NCBI GenBank assembly: GCA_032629725.1
Contig: JAFEVB010000019.1
Location: forward strand, 310,001 to 374,000
DNA length: 64,000 bases
Direction: 5' to 3'
DNA from: Gremmenia infestans
Lineage: Eukaryota > Ascomycota > Leotiomycetes > Helotiales > Hamatocanthoscyphaceae
Part shown: positions 46,615 to 57,463 of the stretch, piece by piece
Position numbering within the stretch: the stretch's first letter is position 1
Layout: every line of letters begins with the position of its first letter
Notes under the pieces: model-generated
Seen by the model: only the letters and a program-made list of their open reading frames with translations
Databases searched by the model: none
What the model was told of the DNA's origin: nothing
Translations under genes and position numbers: made by a program

Positions 46615-48141
46615 GCTTGATCCGTCAAAGTTGTCCGCATCCTTCAATTTCAACCAAAGCTCCCATCTCATCTCATCTCATGCCAAAAGTCGGTGAGGCT
46701 ACTGTACCAGGACAAACCTCCCCTCCCGCCCCAAGCCACAGATGCAAGTTCACGGGATGCCTCCACGATCCGGCACTTAGCCCCTTGGTACATCTACGGA
46801 GTATACTTCCTCCCACACAGGCCAATCAATTGCCAGACAAAACGAGGCTACCAAGCTTTACCCGTTAAGGGCCAAATCCAGGCCAAGTTCGCCGTTAAAT
46901 TCTTCGTACCCTCCGTACAGTACTGATAAACATGCTTGTCACGTTACTACTTCATCTGCTGTCAACCACCCCCACCCCACCCCCACCGTCGAGAAGCCCT
47001 CGACCTGGCCCCTGACGCTTCCAATACCGCGTGTCCGGGTCGGCATGGTCAAAGCGATCTTGGAGATCTTTCTAGTCGGCTGGAACTGCCGGCTGGTTAT
47101 GTATTTCACGTCCTTGAACTTTGACATGTTATGTGTACGAGTAGTTCATTACGAATCGGTTTTCGTTCAAAACGCCGCGCAACAACACCCCCTTTTCCTT
47201 CTCGCTTACTGACAAGGATCAACCCAGCCCTTTATTATGTTTACACAACTCTCCAGCTTCCAGTGAGAGCTCGCACTGCAGAAAGTATCTTTAAAAAAAG
47301 TGTCTTTTAACCTTTCCACCATCCATCCTTTCACCTCCGGAACCCGACTTTAGCTTCCCCGTCCCGTTCGTTCGTTCAACGTCGGCATTCTCATTGCCTG
47401 CCCATGGAAAGCACAGTCCAACAGCGCTCGCTGCATTCATGATTTACTCCTATACGTCACTCACTTCCTAAATTTACAAGTTACAAAGCACGCTCTCAAC
47501 TCTCTCTCTCTCTCTCTACGTGCCTTCCTTCTCCACTAACCACCGCAGTAGAGCACCAAGTAGCCAGCGTAGCAGCTATAGACAGACATCCCTCTAGAAT
47601 CTTCTATATGTCACGCGACTCAGTATACACCTATAGGAGTAGCATATCTCCTCCCCCTCACCCTCCCCCGCCCCACGCTATACTATACACTTTCCCAAGA
47701 TCGCCCGCCTACTACCACTACCTACTCCCCTACCAGCGGACCGCGTAAAGTAAAACCACCGCCAAACCTAACCTCGAATACAACCCCGCCCCCCCCTCCA
47801 CAGTGCCATTTAAAGTTCAAGCTTACTCCGTAGATTAGAGTTCAGCTTTACTCCATAGAACCAAGCTTGCGCTCGGCCGAGTCTGATACGGTTTACGGAG
47901 GTACTCCTTCGACATCGACACCCGAAAACGAAGATCGGTTCGTTGGGCTGGAACTTTAAGAACGGAGGGCGCGAGTCAGTCATTCAGTCAATCAATTTAC
48001 TCGGCATCTTGACGAAAGAGCCGAAGCTGATATCGCAGGCAGGTACCGAGCGCTCGGTGCGTGCGTGCCGGGATTGTTGGTTCTAATCTTACGAAGTAGG
48101 AATACGAATGGTGATCTTCTATCTATTTGTTTATTGTTTAG

Positions 48142-48353
48142 TTAATTCTAAACCAAGAGTATCGCGAGCAAGTTCTTCGTCCCAGGCATAATGAGCCCCC
48201 GATAGGGGGATTATGCTAGGGGTGGTTTTCTATAGCAACTCCTATTAGAAGAACCCCTCAGGGGCCTTGACATCTATGCGGGGGGCGGGGGGAAGGTTTA
48301 GGGTTATGATGCCTAGGACGAAGTAGTTAAGAGAAGAAGGCGCTTGTTTAATT
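48142..48353. mobile_element. MITE-like element with imperfect terminal inverted repeats
   Basis: The left arm around 48172-48196 (TTCTTCGTCCCAGGCATAAT) and the reverse complement of the right arm at about 48301-48327 (TACTTCGTCCTAGGCATCAT) match at about 80-85 percent. Weaker similarity extends outward on both sides (left AATTCTAAACCAAG, right complement AATTAAACAAG), giving arms of up to ~50 bp and a total length of ~210 bp. There is no coding capacity. Internal small palindromes (CCCCCGATAGGGGG, 48196-48209; CCCCTCAGGGG, 48254-48264) suggest a folded structure. Size, arms and AT-rich flanks fit a non-autonomous DNA transposon; a structured RNA is an alternative. Target-site duplications could not be assigned with certainty. 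Confidence 0.5.
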
Positions 48354-48858
48354 CCAAGATTTAGATAGATAGATTGCTTACGAAGTAATAAATCGGTAAA
48401 TAAGTTAATATTACTATATATAGTAGAACTTGAAGTTTACCTACCTAAGCTAATGGAGATAAACACGTTGAAGCGAACTCTTATAATAAAGGTGGCTTTT
48501 TCTATAAATTTATAATCTATAAGGACCTAAAAAGTCTATTTCATATAGTAAAACATATCTAGATATCTAGCAACTATTAGGTAAATAATAAGTAATTTGC
48601 ATATAGAGGTTCGGTTCAAGGTATCTACTATCCACTTTTTTTACTATCTTAAATATAAGTAAAATCCTCCTTTCTCTCTTGTCTCTCCCTCCTTCCCCCC
48701 TCTTTAATTTCCCGCTTTATCTCTTTCTACTATACCTCTTTAGACATTCGTTCTAATTTAGTTATAACTTCACAATTCTATATAATACTAATCGTCTAGC
48801 TAAAATCGTAGTTTTATTAAATCTTATATACACGTATATATACACACATATACATACA

Positions 48859-48893
<35 letters not shown>

Positions 48894-49348
48894 CCAAACC
48901 AACATCTACCTACCAATTCCTCCCTCTAGAACTTCCATCAGCGAGCGAGGTAGGATACGAGATAGAGGAAGCCTTGCTTGCTATATAAAACCCTAGACCC
49001 CTACATGTACGAGTAATAGATATAAGTGATATAGATATACGAGAAGAATAAAGGGAGGATATAGAGCATCATCCCACCAAGATATAAAGTTTGAATATTG
49101 ATTTTACTAATTCTTATCGCTTCTTTCTTGCTATCTGTATATCAGTAATACAAGGTAAGCAATTAACAAGACTATTAATTATACGCCGTACTAATGCCGC
49201 CCCCTAGCCCGAGTCCCAGTCCCATTTCTGTTTCCAAAGACAAAGTACGCCGCGCTAAGTATTAAAGGGTTCGTGTGAAGTCGTGTGATGTGTCGCTATT
49301 AGCGACGATGATGTCGCTGATAATGTAAGCCTTTGATTCAAGACCGTC
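48354..49348. repeat. AT-rich block with (CATA)n microsatellite, 3' flank of YND1
   Basis: Base composition shifts sharply to A/T after ~48,350, with many TATA/CTAG/TAAT words and no long frames. A (CATA)n run lies at 48851-48888. The pattern suits a repeat degraded by RIP or an old insertion next to the MITE-like element. The final ~150 bp is the YND1 3' UTR. Confidence 0.55.
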
Positions 49349-51518
49349 TCAGTCCTCCTCTAAAGGTGCCATCATCGGACTCTTCAACCTGGTCGGACTA
49401 CCCGTCCTAGACCTCCTGCCCATCTGCAAACGCTCTCTGCTCTCCGTCCTCACAATCAACCCACTCCTATCCATCGCATTCGCGCCCATCAATCCCAACC
49501 CCACACCCCCTTGAACGGGCACAGGATCGAAAAAGGTCGCGCTGTCGAAATTAACCACATTCAACCTCGGCGTCATCATTCCACTTGCTCTCCCAACCCT
49601 TGATCCCTCGCTGCTATCCGAAGCCTCATTTTCATCACTATCCGCTTCGCCGAGTTCGAATTCGTTTGCTGCAACACCGTCTTCAAGAACACGTTCGTAG
49701 TTTCCTGAACTACGACCAAACAGCTTTCCAGTTGCTGTTCCAAAGAATCCGCGCCCCCCTTTGCGAGGACTTCCGGGTCTGCGATTCCGACGAAGTGTGG
49801 CAGACACGCCACGTACGAAACGCATTCTTCTTTCCCGTTTCCGGAATACGTAGCCGATGAAGATGAGGATTAGCATAAAAAGCAAGAAACCAGGGCCAGA
49901 TCGAGTATGCGCTTTATCTGCCAAATCTTCAGCCGCTTCGGTCCAACTGTCTTCATCGTCGATAGGCACGGGGAAGGAATTTGATCCTGCTTCTTGAAAG
50001 TCGGGTGGTATGCCGAGGGTATTGGCGCCAAAGCCGACAGGAAGGGCTTCGGTGTGCAAGGGGGGTATTTGACCAGCTGCGTAGAGGACCATTTTCCCCA
50101 ATGTCCAGCTTACTTCCATACCTCGGATTTTGTTGACGGCCTGGAAAGGATCGAGGAAGCCTGTGTCTTTGTGTGTAGCTAATTCTTTCGAGGCATTGTA
50201 TCCTGCACCGTGTGTAGGTTTATCGAGGCCATGTTTAGGGACTCCGATTCCATCATGGAGAACGTTGATTAGCCATGAGGCTTTGAAGCATACTTCTTGC
50301 GCAGTCTTCTCGTTCACTTTGTGTCCCCACTCTTCAGCCTCAACACCAGTCTTGATATCATCCCATTCTGCAGCACAGAAATCCTTGACCATCTTTTCAT
50401 AGGCCGTGAAATCGTATGCTGCATCTTTATGTGCCATCTCAAAGACTTCGTGGGTTGTGTGCCAATACTCGGAGACTCCAACGAAATGGTTGACGTCGAA
50501 ATCGATCGCTGGAACATGTTGGCCATGTAGTAAACATGGTTGATCCGCACAAGGAGCATCTTTGTCGAGAAGAGGCGCTACTTGGTCAACACACTCCTTA
50601 AATCGCCCGGTACCAACCAAAACTGGAGCATCGCCTCGAGCGCTTTCAAGCGGAAGTCCTTCCAATGTGGTAATCAGTCCACTAGGTAAACATGGATCCA
50701 GCAGTTCGTAAGACCCTTTATACATCTCCTGTATCGCTTCCACGTATCGTTGCCTGGCTTGATTGACTCCAAATCCCAGCCACGTCGTGGTGAAGACTTT
50801 GTATTCTGTCGACTCCCCATTCAACGTCCGCATCCGTAATAACTTGAGATCATTCGCATGCTTCTCAGCCTCGGTGCTGTTCGGAGCGAATGCAATTTGT
50901 GCTGAAGCTCCTCCCATATCTAAAAACCCATACGTATGGTGATTATCGCCATGTTTATGATCTTCCGGTGAGTTGAAACTCCCCAGTAAATAATTCGCCG
51001 CAATCCACCCATACAGCCCCTCCGTCTCTCCCGGAATAACCTGAATGTGTAAATCGCAATCCGGCAACGAGAAGTTGGTATGTGCCTGCGCATAAGCACA
51101 TATCTCCCCTAGCAAGGCCTTTTGCTTCATCGGTTCCAACAGCCGGACACCCGCTGTCGCCATGAGGAAAATCGGCGTGTCCTTGACCTGATCACTCGGC
51201 ACAATGGAGAGAGCATGGTCGAGTAGATCTTGTAGATACGGGCCGACTTCTGACGGGTTGTCACCGAATGTCGATACGCCGGGCTTCGTTTTGTAGGTGT
51301 AATTCTTCTTCTGGTGTATGTCGGGCAGGCTTAGCATTTCGTGTGGTGAAGCATCTTGTCGTGCGCGCGCGCTGTTCAACCAGCGGTAGACATGGACTCG
51401 AGTTCCTGATGATCCCGCGTCCAGGATCACACCCCATCGCCCTGTGAAATAATATTAGAGATGTCGAGGGGGGAGGGAAAGATGAGGGAGGTAGCGAGGG
51501 AGACATACATTTACCCAT
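49349..51518 (-). CDS. YND1: Golgi apyrase Ynd1 (GDA1/CD39 nucleoside phosphatase)
   Basis: Two exons on the minus strand: a 10-nt first exon (51518-51509, ATGGGTAAAT) and 51441-49349, giving 700 residues. The tiny exon supplies MGKW, so the protein starts MGKWRWGVILDAGSSGTRVH as in yeast Ynd1. Apyrase conserved regions are present: ACR1 DAGSSGTR (11-18), ACR2 ATAGVRLL, ACR3 PGETEGLYGWIAANYLLG and ACR4 GFLDMGGASAQIAF. One transmembrane helix (GFLLFMLILIFIGYVF) lies near residues 520-538, followed by a basic cytoplasmic tail rich in Arg/Ser with an acidic stretch. Ynd1 hydrolyses nucleoside di- and triphosphates in the Golgi lumen, supporting glycosylation by removing the GDP/UDP products. In yeast the cytosolic tail binds the V-ATPase activator Vma13. 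Confidence 0.95.
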
Positions 51519-54500
51519 TAGTAAGACGGGTGGTGGGTGTTGGGCGAGGTTGGATTAATCAATGACCGTTGGCGGTTGAGGCTGTCTATAAATGCTGCTT
51601 TGATGTTTGCAAAGGCATTGATCGAGTCTCGCCGGCGGTTGATCGCGACGTAACGAATGTGATTGTCGCGAGGACTCGGATATGTGGAAGACTGTTGAAA
51701 GACTGGCGAATTGATATTTGATATGTTGGATATGTAGAGAGGTGGGAAAAACGAATGTGGTTTGTTGAGTGAGGGTGAGGTGAGGGTGTTGATGCGTATC
51801 TTCCTTCCTTTCCTTCCTTCCTTCCTTCACCTCAAAAGTAATTCTTGGCGTAACCTTACAGAGTACGAAGCTTGGCCTGGCTTGGTCTGGCGTGCGTTGA
51901 ACAAGATAAGGTCAACCACTAGATCCGGATTGGGTTTAGTGGCAGCCCCTGTTTCTGGGGGAGGGGAGGGGACAAGAAGTGATTCACGATTCTTGATAAA
52001 GTGAAAGAATGTGATTGTTATGCAGATACCGTATGTCTGTCTCGTGTTACTATTCCGGGACTCGAGATAGGTAACAAACAAACAATGGTCGAAGATTACG
52101 AGGCCAATAAACTCGTGATACTGTACAGGCAAAAATATGGAGTGGAGTGGAGTCGCCTCGTGTTGAATTTACTTACGAATGACCGAAGTTTAAGGCGAGA
52201 TGACGTTTCCCAAGTGAAAAACAGATCTCATCACTGATAATGCAATGGGAATGGGAATGGGGTTTAGTATAAAGAGATAAGGAGAATAATGCGAGTATTC
52301 TCTCCCTTACCAGTATCTCAATCCGAATCCGAATCAATAATATCATCCCTTCTATATGCACACACGAAATACACTCAGCGTGCATCTCATCATCATGCTC
52401 ATCTCAGCAGCTTTGTTGGAAGAGTTGTTGTGCTGACACGCCGGTGTTTCAGCCCCATATCTTCCTTCGTTTAGCCTCCTCTCCTTCTCCTCCAGTATTT
52501 CCTCCATTGTTAATTCTTTTATGTCAGTCTCACCACGGCTGTCACTCCCCTTCCCCTCCCCCCCTCGACAAAGGCGTGCGTATGTTCATTACTCCTGAAA
52601 CAACACCACGCCGCACCACATAATACATACATCAGTTAAGAACTCCATATCAATCATCTTCCCCATGTTCTTCTTCCCCATAACTCCGTATATTACCGTG
52701 GTGCTATATGGAGTATCAATGCGTTCGTTCGTTCACTTCATCCGAATCTGAAGATCAAACGGTATGACGAACATCAAGGACGATCCCGACCCAATGCGGG
52801 TGGAGAAGTGTTCAAGTTGACATCGCATCAAATTTGCAAGTGCATAACAATACCACAGAAGTGCGAGTATATACCTACTCTCAGCTCTCTTAACAATATT
52901 ATCAAGCGGAATCAATAATTTAAGGAGAAATCAACCCGATCAGCCCGAGCCTTAAACATCCAGTAATCACGTGATATGTATCTTTTGATCCATTCATTCG
53001 CACTTCCTATTCCTTTCTTTCCCTCGAAGGACCTCTGTCTTTTCTCATTCTTCAATTCTTCGCATAAAACATACTTGCATATCATATCCAGGACAGCATT
53101 TACATATACCATCGCAGCCGCCATCTACCCAGGAGCCGTTGGAGCTGCTGCTTTCAATGTCATAAGATAGACAAACCTTCTTCCTTATGGATACAAAGCA
53201 CTTTCTCGATCTTGATCCTGACAGTTAGTATCAGTGCAGCTACATTTACTGTCGGCCAAGGTGCTACTGTCAAGAATCACCGACAGCTGTTTTCTTCAAG
53301 ACACATAAAATAAGAAATCCTAGAAACCTAAGGTAACTAAGCAAGCGTGTTCTTCCGCCAGTTTTCATTGTGCTGAAAATGCTTACTGCGCACTTGAATA
53401 TTCTTCAATATATCACTCTCTTCATTAAGGACCCCTTTTCCTTTTCGTAGGCTTAGCTAGGCGTGTCTTCATTTCTATCTATCTGCATCTACTTATAGGA
53501 GGGAAGAATAAACTAAACCCACGTTGATAGTCCTTCCCTTCTCGATTTTATGATATAAACTTCATGGCGACTGCTAACATCCTTCCATATCGTTCTACAA
53601 TCATCCCATATTATTTCTTTAGCATAAGTACTCTACAACTATACATGATGTCATAATAAAAGAAGCGATGTACACCGATCAATCGATAGACTATAAATTC
53701 GCAGCCTAAAACATTCCCATCATATGCCAGTCCAGTCCAGCTCACCTTGCCCGACCGACTTCCAATCTTCCATTTATTCATTCATGAATTAAAAGAGCGA
53801 ACCACAGATCAGAAGCCAAGTGGAGCTCAGAAGCACTCTTAAAAGGAACCCGCCAAATACTATAAAGAAAGCAATGCATTCACTAGTCGTGGTCCAAATA
53901 CCTCGGGGACTTTATTCCTTCGCAGGCTTCTTAGCTTCTTCCAGTTTGTCCACCAACGCTACATCTCATCCACCTAGATACAGCCTGTGCCCTATTCGTT
54001 GATCCTCGAGAGTCTGGATGGTTAGGTAAGCTTAGTACAGGCCTTAATCACCGTTTCGTTTCAAGTATTGGAATATACTTATATACGTTCAGTCGAGATT
54101 CCGAATTGCTGTCATTGAAAACTCTACCGTCGACCTTTTTGAGACATATATAATTTAGTGAATAGATAATTTCATTCCTAACTTGACTTCTCTGCTAAGT
54201 TGATGACTTGAAGCGGCCATGCGTGTCGCCGTGACGTTCTTAGATATGTACATGTGTCCATGGCCTGTCCAAACATGATCTCCATATAGGAGCGGAAAAG
54301 TTTAAGTACAGAATAAGTATTAGCTAAGAAGATAGCGTTTAAATATAACGGATTCTTATGAATTACTCCGTGCTGGAACTTAAACGCCATCGCGCGTGTA
54401 GAGGTTTTGTCATTTATTCACTATGCTCGATCAAAGGTCGAGACGTCGAAGTTAATAGAAGTTAGTAATTCATCACCAACTCTCCCATCTAGCAGCTAAG

Positions 54501-55556
54501 AGCGAGTCGCTCTCATATAACTGGCTAGTAAAGCGACAGAGGAATTAAATCTCGTGGTTCAAGTGGCATGTATTCGTGTGGGGGCGGATGGGATGGAAAT
54601 TAGGTGCTGAGAGGTGATAGTTGGTGTTAGCTAAAAGAACGGGGAGGGGGGGGGGATTATTGGGTGCTGCAAGATGACTTGCGTAGTGGAAGACGAATTG
54701 CGTACATGTTCTAATTCTAGGGGTCTGCGGTTTAGTATATATAAAAGTATTTTGGGGCTGTAATTCACTTACTGATAGGTGTTTTTAGAACTTGGTCGGT
54801 CGCCTGGCTACTAAGACTTGGGTATGTTTTGCTGCTGGCTGGGGGAGTATGGTATTCCCTGTTTTTCTTCTTATTTATAGAGAATAATTTGACAGAGAGA
54901 CATAGTCCCATGGCCAGACATTCATAATTAGATGAACTCAAGTGTGTGACGTCCACATAGCACCTCCCTGTTTCTGCCCTGTCAAAGCAGCGAGATATAT
55001 GAAAAGCTGTTGCTCTTGTTTGCAGGCACGAGATATTAATTTCTGGCGTCCAGACTCCAGCGTACAAGACTCCAGCGAGACTGATATTTAACTTTCCTTG
55101 ACATTACTCATAGAACATTAGAAACCCCTGGAAATCGTCTTTAGTTGTCAAGGCAGTCCTCGCATTCCCTCTTATTTTTGAACTGTCCTCACATTCATGA
55201 TTACTCAACCAGTAAGTTGAGCTTTTGGACTTAGAAATGATATTGAGTCGATCTTTAGCTTGAAATAAATTTTGACATGGCTTAGAACCCTATTGAAGCT
55301 GCTAGGTTGGCTCGACGAGCTAGGAATAAGGCTCATTTGGGACAATTTGAGGTGAATTTGGCTTGTCTGAAACGCTTGGAAGCTGCTACTGAAATTGGTA
55401 TCTACTATTGAAAACATATGAGATTAGAGAAAACCAGTGCAGAAGCAGGTATGGCATTGAGGACTACTTCACCTACAAGCATAACAATATAAGTAAAAAG
55501 TATGCATACATTATACAACAGAGAAATCCAAACCAAACACTTCACAATACCTCCCC
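51519..55556. other. 4.0 kb gene-poor region
   Basis: Upstream of YND1 and downstream of the monooxygenase pseudogene. No protein family recognised on either strand. Visible items: (TTCC)n at about 51799-51828; the palindrome ATCACGTGAT at 52966-52975 (bHLH/Cbf1-type site); near copies of the recurrent motif at 52682 (AACTCCGTA) and 54364 (TACTCCGTG); and a G-run at about 54641-54655. The part from ~53,200 to 55,500 is moderately AT-rich with short frames only. Confidence 0.45.
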
Positions 55557-57463
55557 CTATTTGCCAGCCTTCTCATACCCAAGCTTCTTCTCAAACTCCC
55601 CTCTCAGCCCCCCAAGATCCTTAGCCCACATCGGCGCAAACAGATCCTTAAACCAGCCTTTACGATGACTGCTAAGCCCCATATCCTGCAACAGCATATC
55701 CATATAGCCAATAAGCTCAAATGTCATATTATTGCCCTCCTCCCCATTGCTCAGGTACCGGCGCCGACACCAAGCTGTAAACAGCGCTACGCCCTTCTCT
55801 TGCTCCTACTTGCTCGGCAAAGTTAGATTCCCATCTAGATGTGCCATCGCCCCCTGCGACTGGCACTCTACGGTCGGAAAGTAGTTCCCCACACTCACTT
55901 GGCCGAGGAAGACGATGGAGCGGTCTTCCGCCGTGGCGCTTGATTCGGACAGGGGCGCTATGTGACGATACAGCCGATACGGGGTATGAATAGGAGTCTT
56001 GTGGTAATGCTCAGGGGGGTTCTTGAGTTGCGGAAAGGTGGCGAGTGTCTTGCGGTCGGCCTCGGCCTCGAGTTCTGCCCAATGAGCATTCTCACTCTCT
56101 GGTTCCTCGGCCACAAGATGAGGCAGCCCGAATTCCTGGCATTGCTCTTCAGTAAAAAACTTCAGCGATGGTACCCAGCCTGTACCACACAAGATGGCGT
56201 CTGAGGGTATCTGCTGGCCGGATTTCAGACGCAGGAGACCGTTTTCCAAACCTTGGACATCTCCAGAGTAGATCTGAACATTTTCTGAAATCGTGTCAAA
56301 GAAGTCTTTGTGGTTGAGAAGTCCACCCGTGCAGTTTTGCCAAAGATTCTATTTGAGTCAGGGATCATCATTTCAAACCAAAAACAGACTGCGTTTCTAG
56401 GACTTACGGTGAGTGTGGGGACAACTTTTCAAAACCGTGTTGGTTTTCCCTTCCAAAATTGGCGTCCTTTCGAGCGTCTGCGTCGACAGTGCCCCAGAAA
56501 GAACTCATCAACTTCACGCCGTATCTCGTCGAATGAAGGAGTTTGGTCCACCAGTTGATGCCGTTCATGAAAGAAGGTGTGAAAGTCGCAGCTATCCGAG
56601 TCATTCCTATCTCAAACGCATTCTTATACGGGCCCACGCCTTTCGGAGAAAGGAAAAATCCTGATCCAGTTGTGTCTGTGGCCCTTAGAATCCAGTTTAC
56701 TTTCTTGCCGGCCTTAACTGCTTCGTAGGCCATGTCAGCTGATGATTTGCCTGCCCCTAGGATGGTGGTTGTCTGGATATCCGGTGAGATCAAGACATTG
56801 GACGACCCGAAATCGTTATGATGGAGCACTTGGCCCTGGAAATTCTCTCTCCCAGGCAGCGAAGGCATATTAGGAATTGAAGTCAAGCCGTTCGCAACAA
56901 TCAGCTTGGGCGTCTTGAACGAGTATTGCACCCCACCGGTTCTTTCTTTGGCGGAAACAGTCCATTCATAACCGCTCTTCAGAACCGACTGAACCTTAAT
57001 CGAGAACTGGATCCTGTCACGCAGGGTGCGACCATTATAGCTATGAGTATCCACATAGCTCTCAATATACTTGGTCGTATGCCTGGCCTTGAAGAACTCG
57101 AGGTAAATATCCTCATCTGGTGGCCGTGGCATAGCCTGGTCCGAAAACTCTGCCGTTCCCACAGTCCATTGCGTCCAGAAAGAATCGTAACCCCTTCCTA
57201 TCATTTCGCAAACAAAGGTCAGCTTGAATTCTGGTCCTATAAATAGAGGTTGAGACTCACGTGAGTTCCAAGTACCCCCAACACAGCTGTCCCTGTCAAT
57301 CATGACCAACCGAGACTCAGGGTGCAAATCTAGGCAGCACTTGGCTGCAAGAATTGCCTGAGATACCTATGTTGACGTGCGAGTTAGAGCAGGGTTCAAG
57401 AGAAAGAAGAATTTCCTTACCTGCGCCAATTATGAGAACATCCACTTCATTTGCGTCTGTCAT
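55557..57463 (-). pseudogene. Flavin-containing monooxygenase (FAD/NADP-dependent), disrupted
   Basis: Remains of an FMO/Baeyer-Villiger-like gene, start ATG 57463 (MTDANEVDVLIIGAG). Introns at ~57407-57356, 57260-57203 and 56404-56350 are intact in outline. Recognisable parts are the FAD motif GAGISG, VGGTWNS, FWTQWTVGTAEFSD, the NADP motif ILGAGKSSADMAYEAVKAGK, and SDAILCGTGWVPSLKFF. Three lesions break the frame: one extra base directly after the GAGISG codons (~57341); one base missing right after the last intron, where TCTTTGG replaces an expected TCTTTTGG (~56346); and an in-frame TAG at 55806-55808, after which 82 further codons remain open and family-like (EQEKGVALFTAWCRRRYLS to the natural stop at 55557). 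Such enzymes oxidise small hydrophobic metabolites. Using a later acceptor would restore the first frame but delete the FAD loop. Confidence 0.82.

Larger units (their letters stand above)
44913..48141. other. Long gene-poor region upstream of FNIP/LST4
   Basis: No recognisable gene in 3.2 kb apart from one unassigned frame (45378-45797). Motif density is high: TACGGAGTA at 45707 and 46795, TACTCCGTA at 47824, and GTACAGTAC or its complement at 46246, 46251, 46522, 46527 and 46915. From about 46,560 to 47,820 the plus strand is strongly pyrimidine-rich, as in fungal promoters and leaders, yet no plus-strand gene follows. CT repeats occur near 47500-47520. A long regulatory region for LST4, a non-coding transcript or the remains of a lost gene are all possible. 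Confidence 0.4.
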
